Assembly (NCBI GenBank): GCA_021793945.1 | Contig: JAJYRT010000017.1 | Span: 1 to 20,268 of the forward strand | Reading direction: 5' to 3' | Length of the DNA: 20,268 bases | From: Thermoplasmata archaeon | GTDB lineage: Archaea > Thermoplasmatota > Thermoplasmata > Thermoplasmatales > Thermoplasmataceae | Notes under the pieces: generated by a model | Told to the model about the DNA's origin: nothing | Seen by the model: only the letters and a program-made list of their open reading frames with translations | Databases searched by the model: none | Shown: one piece after another, positions 7,106 through 14,488 of the stretch | Layout: every line of letters begins with the position of its first letter | Position numbering within the stretch: position 1 is the stretch's first letter | Translations under genes and position numbers: made by a program

Positions 7106-8153
7106 TAAATTTGGAAAAGTGACAAAGGAATTTTTCGAACAGAAAATTCTGAGCAGGCTTGGTGCCAAATCTCCATCGGTCCTTGTCCCTCCACGGAATG
7201 GAGTCGACGTTGGCGTGGTGAAAGTTTCAGACGACATGGTTATGGTTCTAACCACGGACCCGTTATACGTTGTACCTTCCTATGGATGGGATAAAGCTGC
7301 ATGGTTTGCCTTTCATATACTTGCCTCTGATCTGTGCACATCGGGGCTCCTTCCTCAATACCTCACAGTTGACCTTAACCTTCCTCCTGAGATAAGTGAC
7401 GAGGAATTTGATGCTTTCTGGAACTCTTTCAGTCGCGAAGCCGAAAAATATGGGGTTTCCATAGTAACAGGGCACACTGCCAGATACCAGGGGAGCAACT
7501 ATCCCATGGTCGGAGGCGCGACGATGATCGCTTTTGGGCCACCGGATGGGTACTTAACGACCGAAATGGCACGTGCTGGGAACTCAATTGTCATTACCAA
7601 GACCATTGCACTGGAAGCGGCGTCCATATTCTCTCAACTTTTTCCCGAACACATTGAGGGAAATCTCGGAAAAGAGGTACTTGAGAGAGGTAGGAATCTT
7701 TTCTACAGCATGTCAACGGTTGAGGATTCTATTACATGTTCGAGATTCGGAATAGGGCCGGGAGGAGTCACTTCGATGCATGATGCCACCGAGGGCGGCA
7801 TTTTGGGTGCATTATTCGAGATTGCCTATGCATCCGGTAACGGCCTGCTTGTTCATTCAGACAAGATACCCATATATGAAGAGGTCAGAAAAATATGTGA
7901 TCTCTTTGGCATGGACCCTCTGATCAGCATTAGCGAGGGCACACTTGTCCTGACCGTAAACGAGAAAAGAGCTGAAGAGCTTGTAAAAGTGCTTAAATCA
8001 AGGAACATCCCAGCCACAATAGCAGGAAAAATGATGGAGAAATCGGCTGGAATAAAACTGGAAGTGGATGGCAAGCTGCTAGAAATCGGCCCGCCCGGCA
8101 AAGACGATTTCTGGAAAGCCATAGACAATGCTACTTCAAGGAACCTGAAATGA
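7098..8153 (+). CDS. AIR-synthase/HypE-like (PurM-fold) protein in the thiamine operon
   Basis: A PurM/AIR-synthase superfamily ATP-binding protein of 351 residues. I start at the ATG at 7098 because GGAGG (7086-7090) is seven bases upstream; the ATG at 7092 is too close. Visible motifs are GVDVGVV (35-41), TTDPLY (52-57), ASDLC (76-80), TGHTARY (124-130) and MHDATEGGILG (227-237), which resemble archaeal 'hydrogenase maturation factor HypE-like' proteins. True HypE ends in a conserved cysteine motif that carries the thiocarbamate. This protein ends '...NATSRNLK' without Cys, so a hydrogenase role is unlikely. Thiamine-monophosphate kinase ThiL belongs to the same superfamily. The position between thiD and thiE, with overlaps on both sides, suggests a TMP-kinase-like or other thiamine step. 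That function is inference. Confidence 0.75.
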   Translation: MNDKFGKVTKEFFEQKILSRLGAKSPSVLVPPRNGVDVGVVKVSDDMVMVLTTDPLYVVPSYGWDKAAWFAFHILASDLCTSGLLPQYLTVDLNLPPEISDEEFDAFWNSFSREAEKYGVSIVTGHTARYQGSNYPMVGGATMIAFGPPDGYLTTEMARAGNSIVITKTIALEAASIFSQLFPEHIEGNLGKEVLERGRNLFYSMSTVEDSITCSRFGIGPGGVTSMHDATEGGILGALFEIAYASGNGLLVHSDKIPIYEEVRKICDLFGMDPLISISEGTLVLTVNEKRAEELVKVLKSRNIPATIAGKMMEKSAGIKLEVDGKLLEIGPPGKDDFWKAIDNATSRNLK

Positions 8154-8776
8154 CACTCGGCGGAATATATCTTGTTACACCGGAACCAATAACCTCAAAT
8201 TTTTTTGAGGTAACAGAAAAGGCCCTGGTTTCAGGGGTTTCCATACTGCAATATCGGAATAAATCTGCAGGTTTCCACGATAAACTGGAACTCGCGCAAA
8301 AACTGTCCAACCTGGCTTACAGATATAACAAGATATTCATAATCGATGATGATGTGAATCTTGCTACTGCAGTCAATGCCGACGGACTTCATATCGGAAA
8401 AGATGACGTCCCACTTTCGGAGGCAAGAAAGAGGCTGCCAGATAAGATAATAGGGTGTTCCACCTATGGTAGCCGAGAAATTGCAGTTGAGGCACAGACC
8501 TTGGGGGCAGATTATGTATCCTTTGGCCCTTTCTTTGTGACGAATTCAAAAAATGATGCTGGATTGTATGATATCGAAGTCCTGAAAGGGATAAGGAAAT
8601 ACATTCACGTGCCTATTTTTGCAATTGGGGGAATTAATCCTGAAAATGCCGCAATACTGCGACCTTTTAATCTCGATGGAATCTGTGTCATTTCCTGGGT
8701 GTATTCCAGTGTCGACCCTGGACGCGCAGTAAGGGAATTAATGAGCGCTTTTCCTGGGATAGATTATATTAACTAA
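8150..8776 (+). CDS. thiE: Thiamine-phosphate synthase
   Basis: Couples HMP-PP with hydroxyethylthiazole phosphate to make thiamine monophosphate. The 208-residue TIM barrel shows the family sites in order: QYRNK (34-38), IIDDDVNLA (64-72), GLHIGKDD (79-86), GCSTYG (102-107), SFGPFFVTNSKND (124-136; usual GPxFxTxTK) and AIGGI (158-162). The usual NDR is DDD here, a mild change. The start codon overlaps the stop of the preceding gene (ATGA, 8150-8153), indicating translational coupling in the thiD operon. Confidence 0.92.
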   Translation: MTLGGIYLVTPEPITSNFFEVTEKALVSGVSILQYRNKSAGFHDKLELAQKLSNLAYRYNKIFIIDDDVNLATAVNADGLHIGKDDVPLSEARKRLPDKIIGCSTYGSREIAVEAQTLGADYVSFGPFFVTNSKNDAGLYDIEVLKGIRKYIHVPIFAIGGINPENAAILRPFNLDGICVISWVYSSVDPGRAVRELMSAFPGIDYIN

Positions 8777-8781
8777 AATCA

Positions 8782-8791
8782 CATAAATTTA
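8782..8791 (+). promoter_or_regulatory. TATA box for the SufR-like regulator
   Basis: The box cataaattta is about 30 bases upstream of the ATG at 8817, so the message is probably leaderless. The hexamer actcat occurs at 8795 and 8813, the second copy inside the palindrome CTCATGAG that includes the start codon. It could be an operator, but it is short. Confidence 0.45.
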
Positions 8792-8816
8792 ATAACTCAT
8801 ACTTGCATCAAGACTC

Positions 8817-9488
8817 ATGAGCTACGAAAAGAGCCATCAGGGTGAAGGCCCGCTAACAGAAGACATGTTTGTCATTCTAAAGAAAAACAGGGAGATGTCT
8901 TTGAAGAGCCTTGCAGACACCATGGGAATTTCAAAAGTGGCAGTACTCAAACAGATTGTAAAGCTTGAATCAGGCGGACTTGTAGAGAGAAGGTACAGGA
9001 ATTCGGGAAGAGGCAGGCCAAGTTGCTTTTTCAGGCTTACTGAGAAGGGTATTGATTCATTTTCCAGAGGGCACAAAGAGCTTGCTGTTGAGGCCCTCAA
9101 TTATGTAGAGGAAAACTTCGGCAGGGAACACATAGACAGGATACTCCGGCTGAGAACCTCCAGAATTTATGGGCCATATTCTGAGGCAATTTCCGGCCTT
9201 GACCATCCGAGAATGGTAGAAAGGCTGATGGAACTGAGGAATGCAGACGGGTATATGGCAGAGTCGAGGAATCTGAAGGGAGATAAGTTCGAGCTTATGG
9301 AATATAACTGTCCCATTCTGGCGATATCAGAACGCTACGGAGAAGCCTGCTCTGTTGAAACAGATCTATTCCGGAAGCTTCTCGATGCTGGTGTCTCTGC
9401 CACTCATCGCGTCGTTTCAGGGGACAATGTGTGCAGGTTTCTGATCGATTACGTGAACGCCACCCAAGATTCAACCAAGGATAAATAG
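8817..9488 (+). CDS. SufR-like winged-helix regulator with Fe-S-type cysteines
   Basis: A DNA-binding regulator of 223 residues. An N-terminal winged helix lies at about 15-75: helix-turn-helix 'MSLKSLADTMGISKVAVLKQI', then the wing 'RRYRNSGRGRPSCFF'. The C-terminal domain contains FELMEYNCPI (158-167), GEACSVE (175-181) and NVCRFLI (204-210). Cys165, Cys178 and Cys206 have spacings of 13 and 28 residues, the same as the [4Fe-4S]-ligating cysteines of cyanobacterial SufR. It therefore probably senses iron-sulfur status or redox state. The regulon is unknown; neighbours are the thiamine operon upstream and another winged-helix gene downstream, and no suf genes are in view. Family assignment comes from motif memory, not a search. 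Confidence 0.8.
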   Translation: MSYEKSHQGEGPLTEDMFVILKKNREMSLKSLADTMGISKVAVLKQIVKLESGGLVERRYRNSGRGRPSCFFRLTEKGIDSFSRGHKELAVEALNYVEENFGREHIDRILRLRTSRIYGPYSEAISGLDHPRMVERLMELRNADGYMAESRNLKGDKFELMEYNCPILAISERYGEACSVETDLFRKLLDAGVSATHRVVSGDNVCRFLIDYVNATQDSTKDK

Positions 9489-9489
9489 C

Positions 9490-9500
9490 TATTTATTTTC
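9490..9500 (+). promoter_or_regulatory. TATA box for the winged-helix gene at 9523
   Basis: The run tatttatttt, just after the preceding stop, is about 28 bases upstream of the ATG at 9523, consistent with a separate leaderless transcript. Confidence 0.4.
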
Positions 9501-9522
9501 ATAAACATATAGACACTGGTTC

Positions 9523-10305
9523 ATGTCATTGGAACAGTCTAAAATCAGCCAGCTAATGATCCTCGCGAACATATTTAGGGGAAGAGTGAAACCATCGGAG
9601 ATTGGAAGGGACATAGGTATCACCCTTCAGGGCGTTATCTACCATCTCAAAATACTCAGATCCGAAGGGCTAATCAACGACAAAAATGCGCTGACCAAGG
9701 AAGGTTTTGAGTTCCTCTATAGCGGCCTGAATGACATCCGGAATTTCGTGCACGAGAACATTTCTGAGCTGGATTCTGCCCTCTCATGGGAAGCTATTAG
9801 TGACGGGGATATCCGGAAAGGAGACAGGGTAAGCCTCTGCATGCGTGATGGTTACCTGCATGCTTCAAGAATTAGGGATGCAAAGGTGAAAGGAGCAACT
9901 GGAATTGCGCAGATTGATTCGGTCCAGGGATATTTGCAGGCCGTAAGCATGGTTACAGGACTTATCGACATACAGCTTGGTTCCGTTACGATAATTGTCA
10001 TACCAAATGCAGAGGATCTGGACAATATGCAGACTATTAGCGACTTTTTTAAGAAAAATCCTGATCTGACAAAAGATAAAAAAATAGGGATAATAGGTGA
10101 GACATCAAGGATAGTAACGGCGGCTATCGGGATCGTACCTGCCTTTGAGTATGCTTCGCTGCATTCAGCATTTGAATCTGCTTCACGTGGAGAATCTTCA
10201 ACGATTCTCGTCTCCAGACGGCGGTTCCATTTTTCACTTTCAGACATAGCCTCACTGGAAACGAAAAACCCGGAAATCAGGCTAAAAATTATGCATCTAG
10301 ATTAA
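9523..10305 (+). CDS. Winged-helix DNA-binding protein with unidentified C-terminal domain
   Basis: A 260-residue protein. Residues about 8-70 form a winged helix: 'VKPSEIGRDIGITLQGVIYHLKIL', then a short wing and 'LTKEGFEFL'. A central segment of about 95-170 is rich in predicted beta strands (KGDRVSLCMRDGYLHA, GATGIAQI, IQLGSVTIIVIPN). The last 80 residues look alpha/beta (KKIGIIGETSRIVTAAIGI). I do not recognise the C-terminal domain. It has no cysteine cluster and does not match the ThiN domain of archaeal ThiR regulators as I remember it. It is probably a transcription regulator binding a small molecule through the C-terminal part. Its neighbours do not identify its target. Confidence 0.6.
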   Translation: MSLEQSKISQLMILANIFRGRVKPSEIGRDIGITLQGVIYHLKILRSEGLINDKNALTKEGFEFLYSGLNDIRNFVHENISELDSALSWEAISDGDIRKGDRVSLCMRDGYLHASRIRDAKVKGATGIAQIDSVQGYLQAVSMVTGLIDIQLGSVTIIVIPNAEDLDNMQTISDFFKKNPDLTKDKKIGIIGETSRIVTAAIGIVPAFEYASLHSAFESASRGESSTILVSRRRFHFSLSDIASLETKNPEIRLKIMHLD

Positions 10306-10341
10306 CTTTGACCTTATTTGTATAAAAATATAATAATATTT

Positions 10342-10355
10342 ATAAATATATTTAT
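10342..10355. repeat. AT-only 14-bp perfect palindrome upstream of speD
   Basis: ATAAATATATTTAT is a perfect inverted repeat inside an A/T tract (about 10315-10358) at the start of the 183-bp region between the winged-helix gene and speD. It could be a protein-binding site, a promoter element or chance in A/T-rich DNA. Confidence 0.3.
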
Positions 10356-10422
10356 TTACCATGCTAGGTCTGTGCGAATTTATTTGGTGTTAGATATATT
10401 AAAAAAAATGTCAAGACCCAAT

Positions 10423-10435
10423 AAATATTTAAATA
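10423..10435 (+). promoter_or_regulatory. TATA box for speD
   Basis: The box aaatatttaaata would start transcription near 10458, leaving a leader of about 30 bases that carries GGAGG at 10481-10485. A second A/T box at 10391-10407 is a possible alternative. The rest of the 10306-10488 region holds the palindrome noted separately. Confidence 0.45.
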
Positions 10436-10488
10436 CAACATATTAATTATGGAAATCTGTATTATTTGGGGTGTAAAAATGGAGGAAG

Positions 10489-10887
10489 ATGAAAGTGGCC
10501 GTAGGTGTTCAAATTATTGCAGATCTTTACGGTGTCGATGAAGATTTGATCTCTGATGCGAATAAACTTTACCCGATATTTGAGGGTGCAATAAAACGAG
10601 GTAGACTTACCGAGATTTCTTCGGACTATTATCAGTTTCAACCAAAAGGAGCAAGTGGAGTAGTTCTTCTGGCAGAGTCACATCTTTCTTTCCATACATG
10701 GCCGGAACACGGGCTGGTCACACTTGATATCTATACTTGCGGAGATCCGGAAAGTGCCGACATAGCTTTCAACTATATAGTTAGCCTCTTGAGACCAGAG
10801 TCTGTCGACTACAAAAAACTCAACAGAGGTGTTAAGGTAGAGGAGAATGTCAAGGTAATAAGGCCTCAACAGATAGCAATATCGTGA
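10489..10887 (+). CDS. speD: S-adenosylmethionine decarboxylase proenzyme (class 1B)
   Basis: Makes decarboxylated AdoMet, the aminopropyl donor for spermidine synthesis. It is translated as a proenzyme that cleaves itself to create a pyruvoyl group. The 132-residue length is normal for the class. The self-cleavage site is Glu63-Ser64 in LAESHLSFHTWPE, with processing His69 and proton donor Cys84 (IYTCG), matching Ser63, His68 and Cys83 of the Thermotoga enzyme. GGAGG is only three bases before the ATG at 10489. An in-frame GTG at 10495 is nine bases away and is a possible alternative start. Some crenarchaeal relatives are arginine decarboxylases, so substrate preference is not certain. The next gene starts five bases downstream. 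Confidence 0.9.
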   Translation: MKVAVGVQIIADLYGVDEDLISDANKLYPIFEGAIKRGRLTEISSDYYQFQPKGASGVVLLAESHLSFHTWPEHGLVTLDIYTCGDPESADIAFNYIVSLLRPESVDYKKLNRGVKVEENVKVIRPQQIAIS

Positions 10888-10891
10888 TTGC

Positions 10892-11833
10892 TTGAAGTAC
10901 TTATCCAGGAATTCATATGCCATCCTCATCCTGGCAGGCTTATTACTGATTATTTATTTTGAATTTTCTCTGAAATCTTTATCAATCACGATCCTCGGCA
11001 TCATCCTGTCTTTGCTTGGCCTTGAGGTTGGATCTGATTTTTTTGTGGAACAGTCCATCTCAGCAGGAGCAAAATTCAATCTTTCTGGTAAGGTAGTTGG
11101 ATCCGTTATCCTTTCAATAGGAGCTTCAATTGACGAACTTTTTCTTTCGCTGACAGCTGCCTTCGAGAAACTTGGTGAAATAAGCATAGGGAACATACAG
11201 GGATCCAACCTGTTCACATTTGTTGTATTTCTTCTGCTTGCACCATTGGCCCTGAAGAATGCCCTCAGCAAGTTTCGCGTTGAAACAATTCTCCTTGTTG
11301 TCGCCTATTTAATTCTGTCCATTTTTGCATACACCGAAGTTGCATCTGTTTATGTCGGCATTGCGTTGCTGTCAATTTTTGCAATTTATCTTTATGCAAT
11401 GAGAACAGGCAATGCCTCAAAGTCGTCCCCCGAAATCGCTGTCTTCAGATTTTCATGGATTTATCTCCTCCTTGGCATATTCCTGCTGTTTCTGTCATCC
11501 TATGAACTGGTAAGGGTAGTAGACAATCTGGCTGCCTATCTTCACCTGTCCCTATTTACATCCGGGTTCATCTTTGCAGGCGTTACTGGTTCAGTTCCAG
11601 AAATTTTCATTTTCACCTCCGCTCTACGAAAAAAACGGGATGAGATCAGTACGGGTGTGATTTTCGGGAGCACTATATACAAAGTGTGCCTTGTCCTGGG
11701 CCTTTCCATGATAATTACAACCATAGCCCTGAAGCCGGCTATTCTTACTTACTATGCTATGATTGCACTGCTGGCCCTTAGTCTCCCAGTTCTACTGCTC
11801 TCAAGGAACCGGAAGAGACCTGCATTTGCCTAG
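10892..11833 (+). CDS. Na+/Ca2+ exchanger-superfamily (CaCA) membrane protein, divergent
   Basis: An integral membrane protein of 313 residues with about ten hydrophobic segments and the two inverted alpha repeats of cation/Ca2+ exchangers. Alpha-1 contains GASIDELFLSL (77-87) and GNIQGSN (100-106). Alpha-2 contains GVTGSVPEIFI (230-240) and GVIFGSTIY (255-263). The conserved acidic residues Glu82 and Glu237 are kept. However, the usual Pro before the first Glu is Asp81, and in alpha-2 the GN..GSN pattern reads GV..GST. Ion specificity is therefore uncertain. The start is TTG at 10892, five bases after the speD stop, with no in-frame ATG nearby, so it is likely cotranscribed with speD. Ten bases separate its end from the convergent infB. 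Confidence 0.8.
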   Translation: MKYLSRNSYAILILAGLLLIIYFEFSLKSLSITILGIILSLLGLEVGSDFFVEQSISAGAKFNLSGKVVGSVILSIGASIDELFLSLTAAFEKLGEISIGNIQGSNLFTFVVFLLLAPLALKNALSKFRVETILLVVAYLILSIFAYTEVASVYVGIALLSIFAIYLYAMRTGNASKSSPEIAVFRFSWIYLLLGIFLLFLSSYELVRVVDNLAAYLHLSLFTSGFIFAGVTGSVPEIFIFTSALRKKRDEISTGVIFGSTIYKVCLVLGLSMIITTIALKPAILTYYAMIALLALSLPVLLLSRNRKRPAFA

Positions 11834-11843
11834 AAAGAAGTAA

Positions 11844-13592
11844 TTATGCTCGGGTTCCCCAGAAAATATTCGCTTTCCGCTTTATCTTGATTGTCTCATC
11901 CATTGCGCTCATTGTGGCAGCATCAACGTTGCTTTCCCTCAATTCCTTTACAACAGATTCCGGGATATCAACATATAGAGTTTCTCCCGGAAAAATCTGC
12001 CTGTTCAGGGTGACTCCGTCAATAGCTACTGCGACTTCCGAAGGAGCTTCCGCAAATTTCTTGCTCATTTCACCGTCCCTGATGCTCTTGATCGAACCGC
12101 CATATCTGCCATCAGACTTGATAAGTTTGTCCCCTACCTTTATGCTTCCTCCCTCAATGTGCACCCCCACAATAACAGGCTTAGTGGCCCTGAATATATT
12201 CTCCGGCATGATCGTTATCTTGGCCGGCATTGATTTTTCCTGCTTTCTGATCTCGCGTATCTGAGTTTCCCTGTCCTTAAGCCACTTCTCTGCCTGGTCC
12301 ATGAGTGAATATATTATATTTCCGACGAGTATCCCTGCATCGGTTGGCAGTACCGCCTCCTTTGCATCGTCAGTGACGGTGACATTAAAGCCGATGATCA
12401 GACGTTCCATTGGATCATTCAGAGTGGCTACGTCGGTGACATCCCTTCTGGTGATATCGCCTATTGTGGCGCTTCTAATGAGAATATTTCTCTGCGAAAG
12501 CTCGTAAGCAATGGCTTCCAGTGATCCAAGCGCCTCTGCTTTCACCGTTATCCCGTGGGTTGATAGATCGATGTTTGTCTTTGATTCCTTCTCTATTTCA
12601 AGAAAGGCTTCTTCAGGTGCAGCAGTAACAGCGATGAGCGGAGAACCAGCTATTACCTCGTACTTATCGCTTATCAGTACACGGACTCCTGCTGCAGCAG
12701 AAACAATCCTTTTCTCTTTCAGGCCCTTCTCCCCGTTGGCATTATTCACTAGAAGTGCCTTTATACGGGTCAGTTTCGGGCCCTCCTTCGTGTTAATCGC
12801 GATAACATCTCCTGTTTTGAGGGTCCCCTGGTAGAGTATTGTGTCAAGGGTTGTTCCGACCGAGCTTTCGATCTTCACCTCTATTATTGTTCCTCTTGCT
12901 TCCCCATCGACCATGGAGATCTCCTTTTCAAGGTAACGCTGCGATAAGCCGGCAAGCATCATGAGTATGTCCTGTATCCCTATCCGTAACTTTGCGCTTG
13001 CAGGTATTATGGCAATTGTCTTGGAGAAATCAGTAACCCGATCAAATCTATCCGATGGAAAACCCTGTAGATAGACGGCGTTCACCAGATCGTATATCCT
13101 CTTATCCAGCTCTTCCCTGTATTCATCTCTTTGCTTCTTTATGAATTGTGAAAAACTGGTGTTTGATGCATCGGTAACAAGAGGGACCAGGTCTATCTTG
13201 TTCGCCACCATCACGAATGGTGTTTTGTATTTCTTCAGAATATTAATTGATTCTATGGTTTGCGGCATAAGCCCCTCGTTTACATCTACAACGAGTATGG
13301 CGATGTCGGCCAGCGCTCCACCCCTTGCACGCATATTTGCAAATGCAACATGGCCAGGAGTATCAATGAAAAGAAGGCCGGGAATCTTTAAGCTAGTACT
13401 TGTCAGAATGTTTTTAGTCCCCCGTATTATGGCTGAGACATCAATCTGCGTAGCACCTATTCTTTGGGTAATGCCGCCTGCTTCTTTTTTTGCATGGGCT
13501 GTGCCCCTTATAGCATCTAGAATAGAGGTTTTTCCATGGTCAACATGACCGAGTACGCAAACAATGGGTTGCCTGACGGTCTTGTTATCCAT
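11844..13592 (-). CDS. infB: Translation initiation factor aIF5B
   Basis: The archaeal IF2/eIF5B-type GTPase that promotes ribosomal subunit joining and placement of initiator tRNA. GTPase motifs are G1 GHVDHGKT (15-22), G3 DTPGH (77-81), G4 NKID (131-134) and G5 ASAK. Beta-barrel domains and the C-terminal domain follow ('IMPENIFRATKPVIVGVHIEGG', 'GVTLNRQIFPGETLYVD'). Length is 582 residues, typical for archaea, and there is no intein. I start at ATG 13592, preceded by GAGGTG; a GTG at 13598 is the alternative and overlaps that Shine-Dalgarno sequence. It is the last gene of the rpl7ae-rps28e-rpl24e-ndk-infB operon, an arrangement known from many archaea. Confidence 0.96.
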   Translation of the reverse strand: MDNKTVRQPIVCVLGHVDHGKTSILDAIRGTAHAKKEAGGITQRIGATQIDVSAIIRGTKNILTSTSLKIPGLLFIDTPGHVAFANMRARGGALADIAILVVDVNEGLMPQTIESINILKKYKTPFVMVANKIDLVPLVTDASNTSFSQFIKKQRDEYREELDKRIYDLVNAVYLQGFPSDRFDRVTDFSKTIAIIPASAKLRIGIQDILMMLAGLSQRYLEKEISMVDGEARGTIIEVKIESSVGTTLDTILYQGTLKTGDVIAINTKEGPKLTRIKALLVNNANGEKGLKEKRIVSAAAGVRVLISDKYEVIAGSPLIAVTAAPEEAFLEIEKESKTNIDLSTHGITVKAEALGSLEAIAYELSQRNILIRSATIGDITRRDVTDVATLNDPMERLIIGFNVTVTDDAKEAVLPTDAGILVGNIIYSLMDQAEKWLKDRETQIREIRKQEKSMPAKITIMPENIFRATKPVIVGVHIEGGSIKVGDKLIKSDGRYGGSIKSIRDGEMSKKFAEAPSEVAVAIDGVTLNRQIFPGETLYVDIPESVVKELRESNVDAATMSAMDETIKIKRKANIFWGTRA

Positions 13593-13600
13593 AACCACCT

Positions 13601-14044
13601 CTAAATTATATCTTCATCGCCGTATCTGAAGTCCAGCATTTCTTCCCTGCTGAAAAATATAGGGTATTCATGGTTATATGCCTCAATTGAATCGGAAGCA
13701 TGTATTATGTTTCTCTCAATTCCTGTGGCGAAATCCCCGCGTACTGTGCCGGGTTGGGCTTTTGATCCATCGGTTGTTCCTGCCATCAGCCTGACAACCT
13801 GTATAACGTTGTTTCCCTCCAGTACAGCCGCAAAAATTGGTCCGGATGTGATGTACTTCACAAGATCCTTGTAGAATGGCTTCGATTTATGGATCTCATA
13901 ATGCTTTTCTGCCATAGAACTTGTCATTACAAGCATTTTAGCGGATACCAGCTTCAGACCCTTTTTCTCCATTCTACCAATAATTTCGCCGACGAGTCTT
14001 CTTTTGACACCGTCAGGCTTAATGAGAATTAGCGTTCTTTCCAT
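13601..14044 (-). CDS. ndk: Nucleoside diphosphate kinase
   Basis: Transfers the gamma phosphate between nucleoside triphosphates and diphosphates through a phosphohistidine. The 147-residue sequence has the N-terminal TLILIKPDGV (4-13), the GTVRGDF segment (99-105) and the active-site histidine His115 in NIIHASDS. It lies between rpl24e and infB in the translation operon, with eight bases between its stop and the infB ATG. Confidence 0.97.
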   Translation of the reverse strand: MERTLILIKPDGVKRRLVGEIIGRMEKKGLKLVSAKMLVMTSSMAEKHYEIHKSKPFYKDLVKYITSGPIFAAVLEGNNVIQVVRLMAGTTDGSKAQPGTVRGDFATGIERNIIHASDSIEAYNHEYPIFFSREEMLDFRYGDEDII

Positions 14045-14054
14045 CGGTCTTCAC

Positions 14055-14264
14055 TCACGACTTTGCAGATCTCTTCTTAAGATCTTTGATCTTATGGTAT
14101 TCCGCAGTCCACTTGGTATATCTGGGTACCCTCTTGAGTTCGGTCATGTTTATTCTGCACTTCCTGCTACAGAAGTTCATAGGAACTCCATCTTTCCTTA
14201 CCATTACAGTCCCGCTGCCTGGTTCAATTACTGAACCGCAAAACGTGCATACTCTGTTTACCAT
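14055..14264 (-). CDS. rpl24e: 50S ribosomal protein L24e
   Basis: A small zinc-finger protein of the archaeal large ribosomal subunit (eukaryotic eL24 family). The 69 residues contain Cys6, Cys9, Cys32 and Cys36 in the expected CxxC...CxxxC zinc site, and a basic C-terminus. It is placed between rps28e and ndk as in other archaea, four bases after the rps28e stop and ten before ndk. Confidence 0.96.
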   Translation of the reverse strand: MVNRVCTFCGSVIEPGSGTVMVRKDGVPMNFCSRKCRINMTELKRVPRYTKWTAEYHKIKDLKKRSAKS

Positions 14265-14268
14265 TTAT

Positions 14269-14487
14269 TCACCTCATGGACAATTTCTTTGCTTCTCTTG
14301 CTGTTTCCCTTAACATCAGTATGTCGCCGACTTTGACCGGCCCCATAACATTGCGGGCAATAATTCTTCCCTGATCCCTTCCAGACATGACTCTTACCTT
14401 GACGGTTGTTGCCTCCCCGGTCATACCGGTTCTTCCCATCAATTCAAGAACTTCTGCTGGAGTAGCTTCATCTGCCAGAAAGAACAC
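14269..14487 (-). CDS. rps28e: 30S ribosomal protein S28e
   Basis: An OB-fold protein of the archaeal small subunit (eS28 family). The core [23 protein letters not shown] and the family-typical end [12 protein letters not shown] are clear. The start is ambiguous. The GTG at 14487, one base after the rpl7ae stop, gives 72 residues (MFFLADE...), but it lies inside the best Shine-Dalgarno sequence, GAGGTG (14490-14485). A CTG at 14478 would start MADE..., as S28e homologues commonly do, with spacing of six bases. There is no in-frame ATG before the conserved region. I give the GTG boundary by convention. Confidence 0.93.
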   Translation of the reverse strand: MFFLADEATPAEVLELMGRTGMTGEATTVKVRVMSGRDQGRIIARNVMGPVKVGDILMLRETAREAKKLSMR

Positions 14488-14488
14488 C

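Noticed and set aside
11887..13548. Several long plus-strand open frames opposite infB
   Set aside because: They are low-complexity Ser/Thr/Ile-rich antisense shadows of a strongly conserved GTPase gene.
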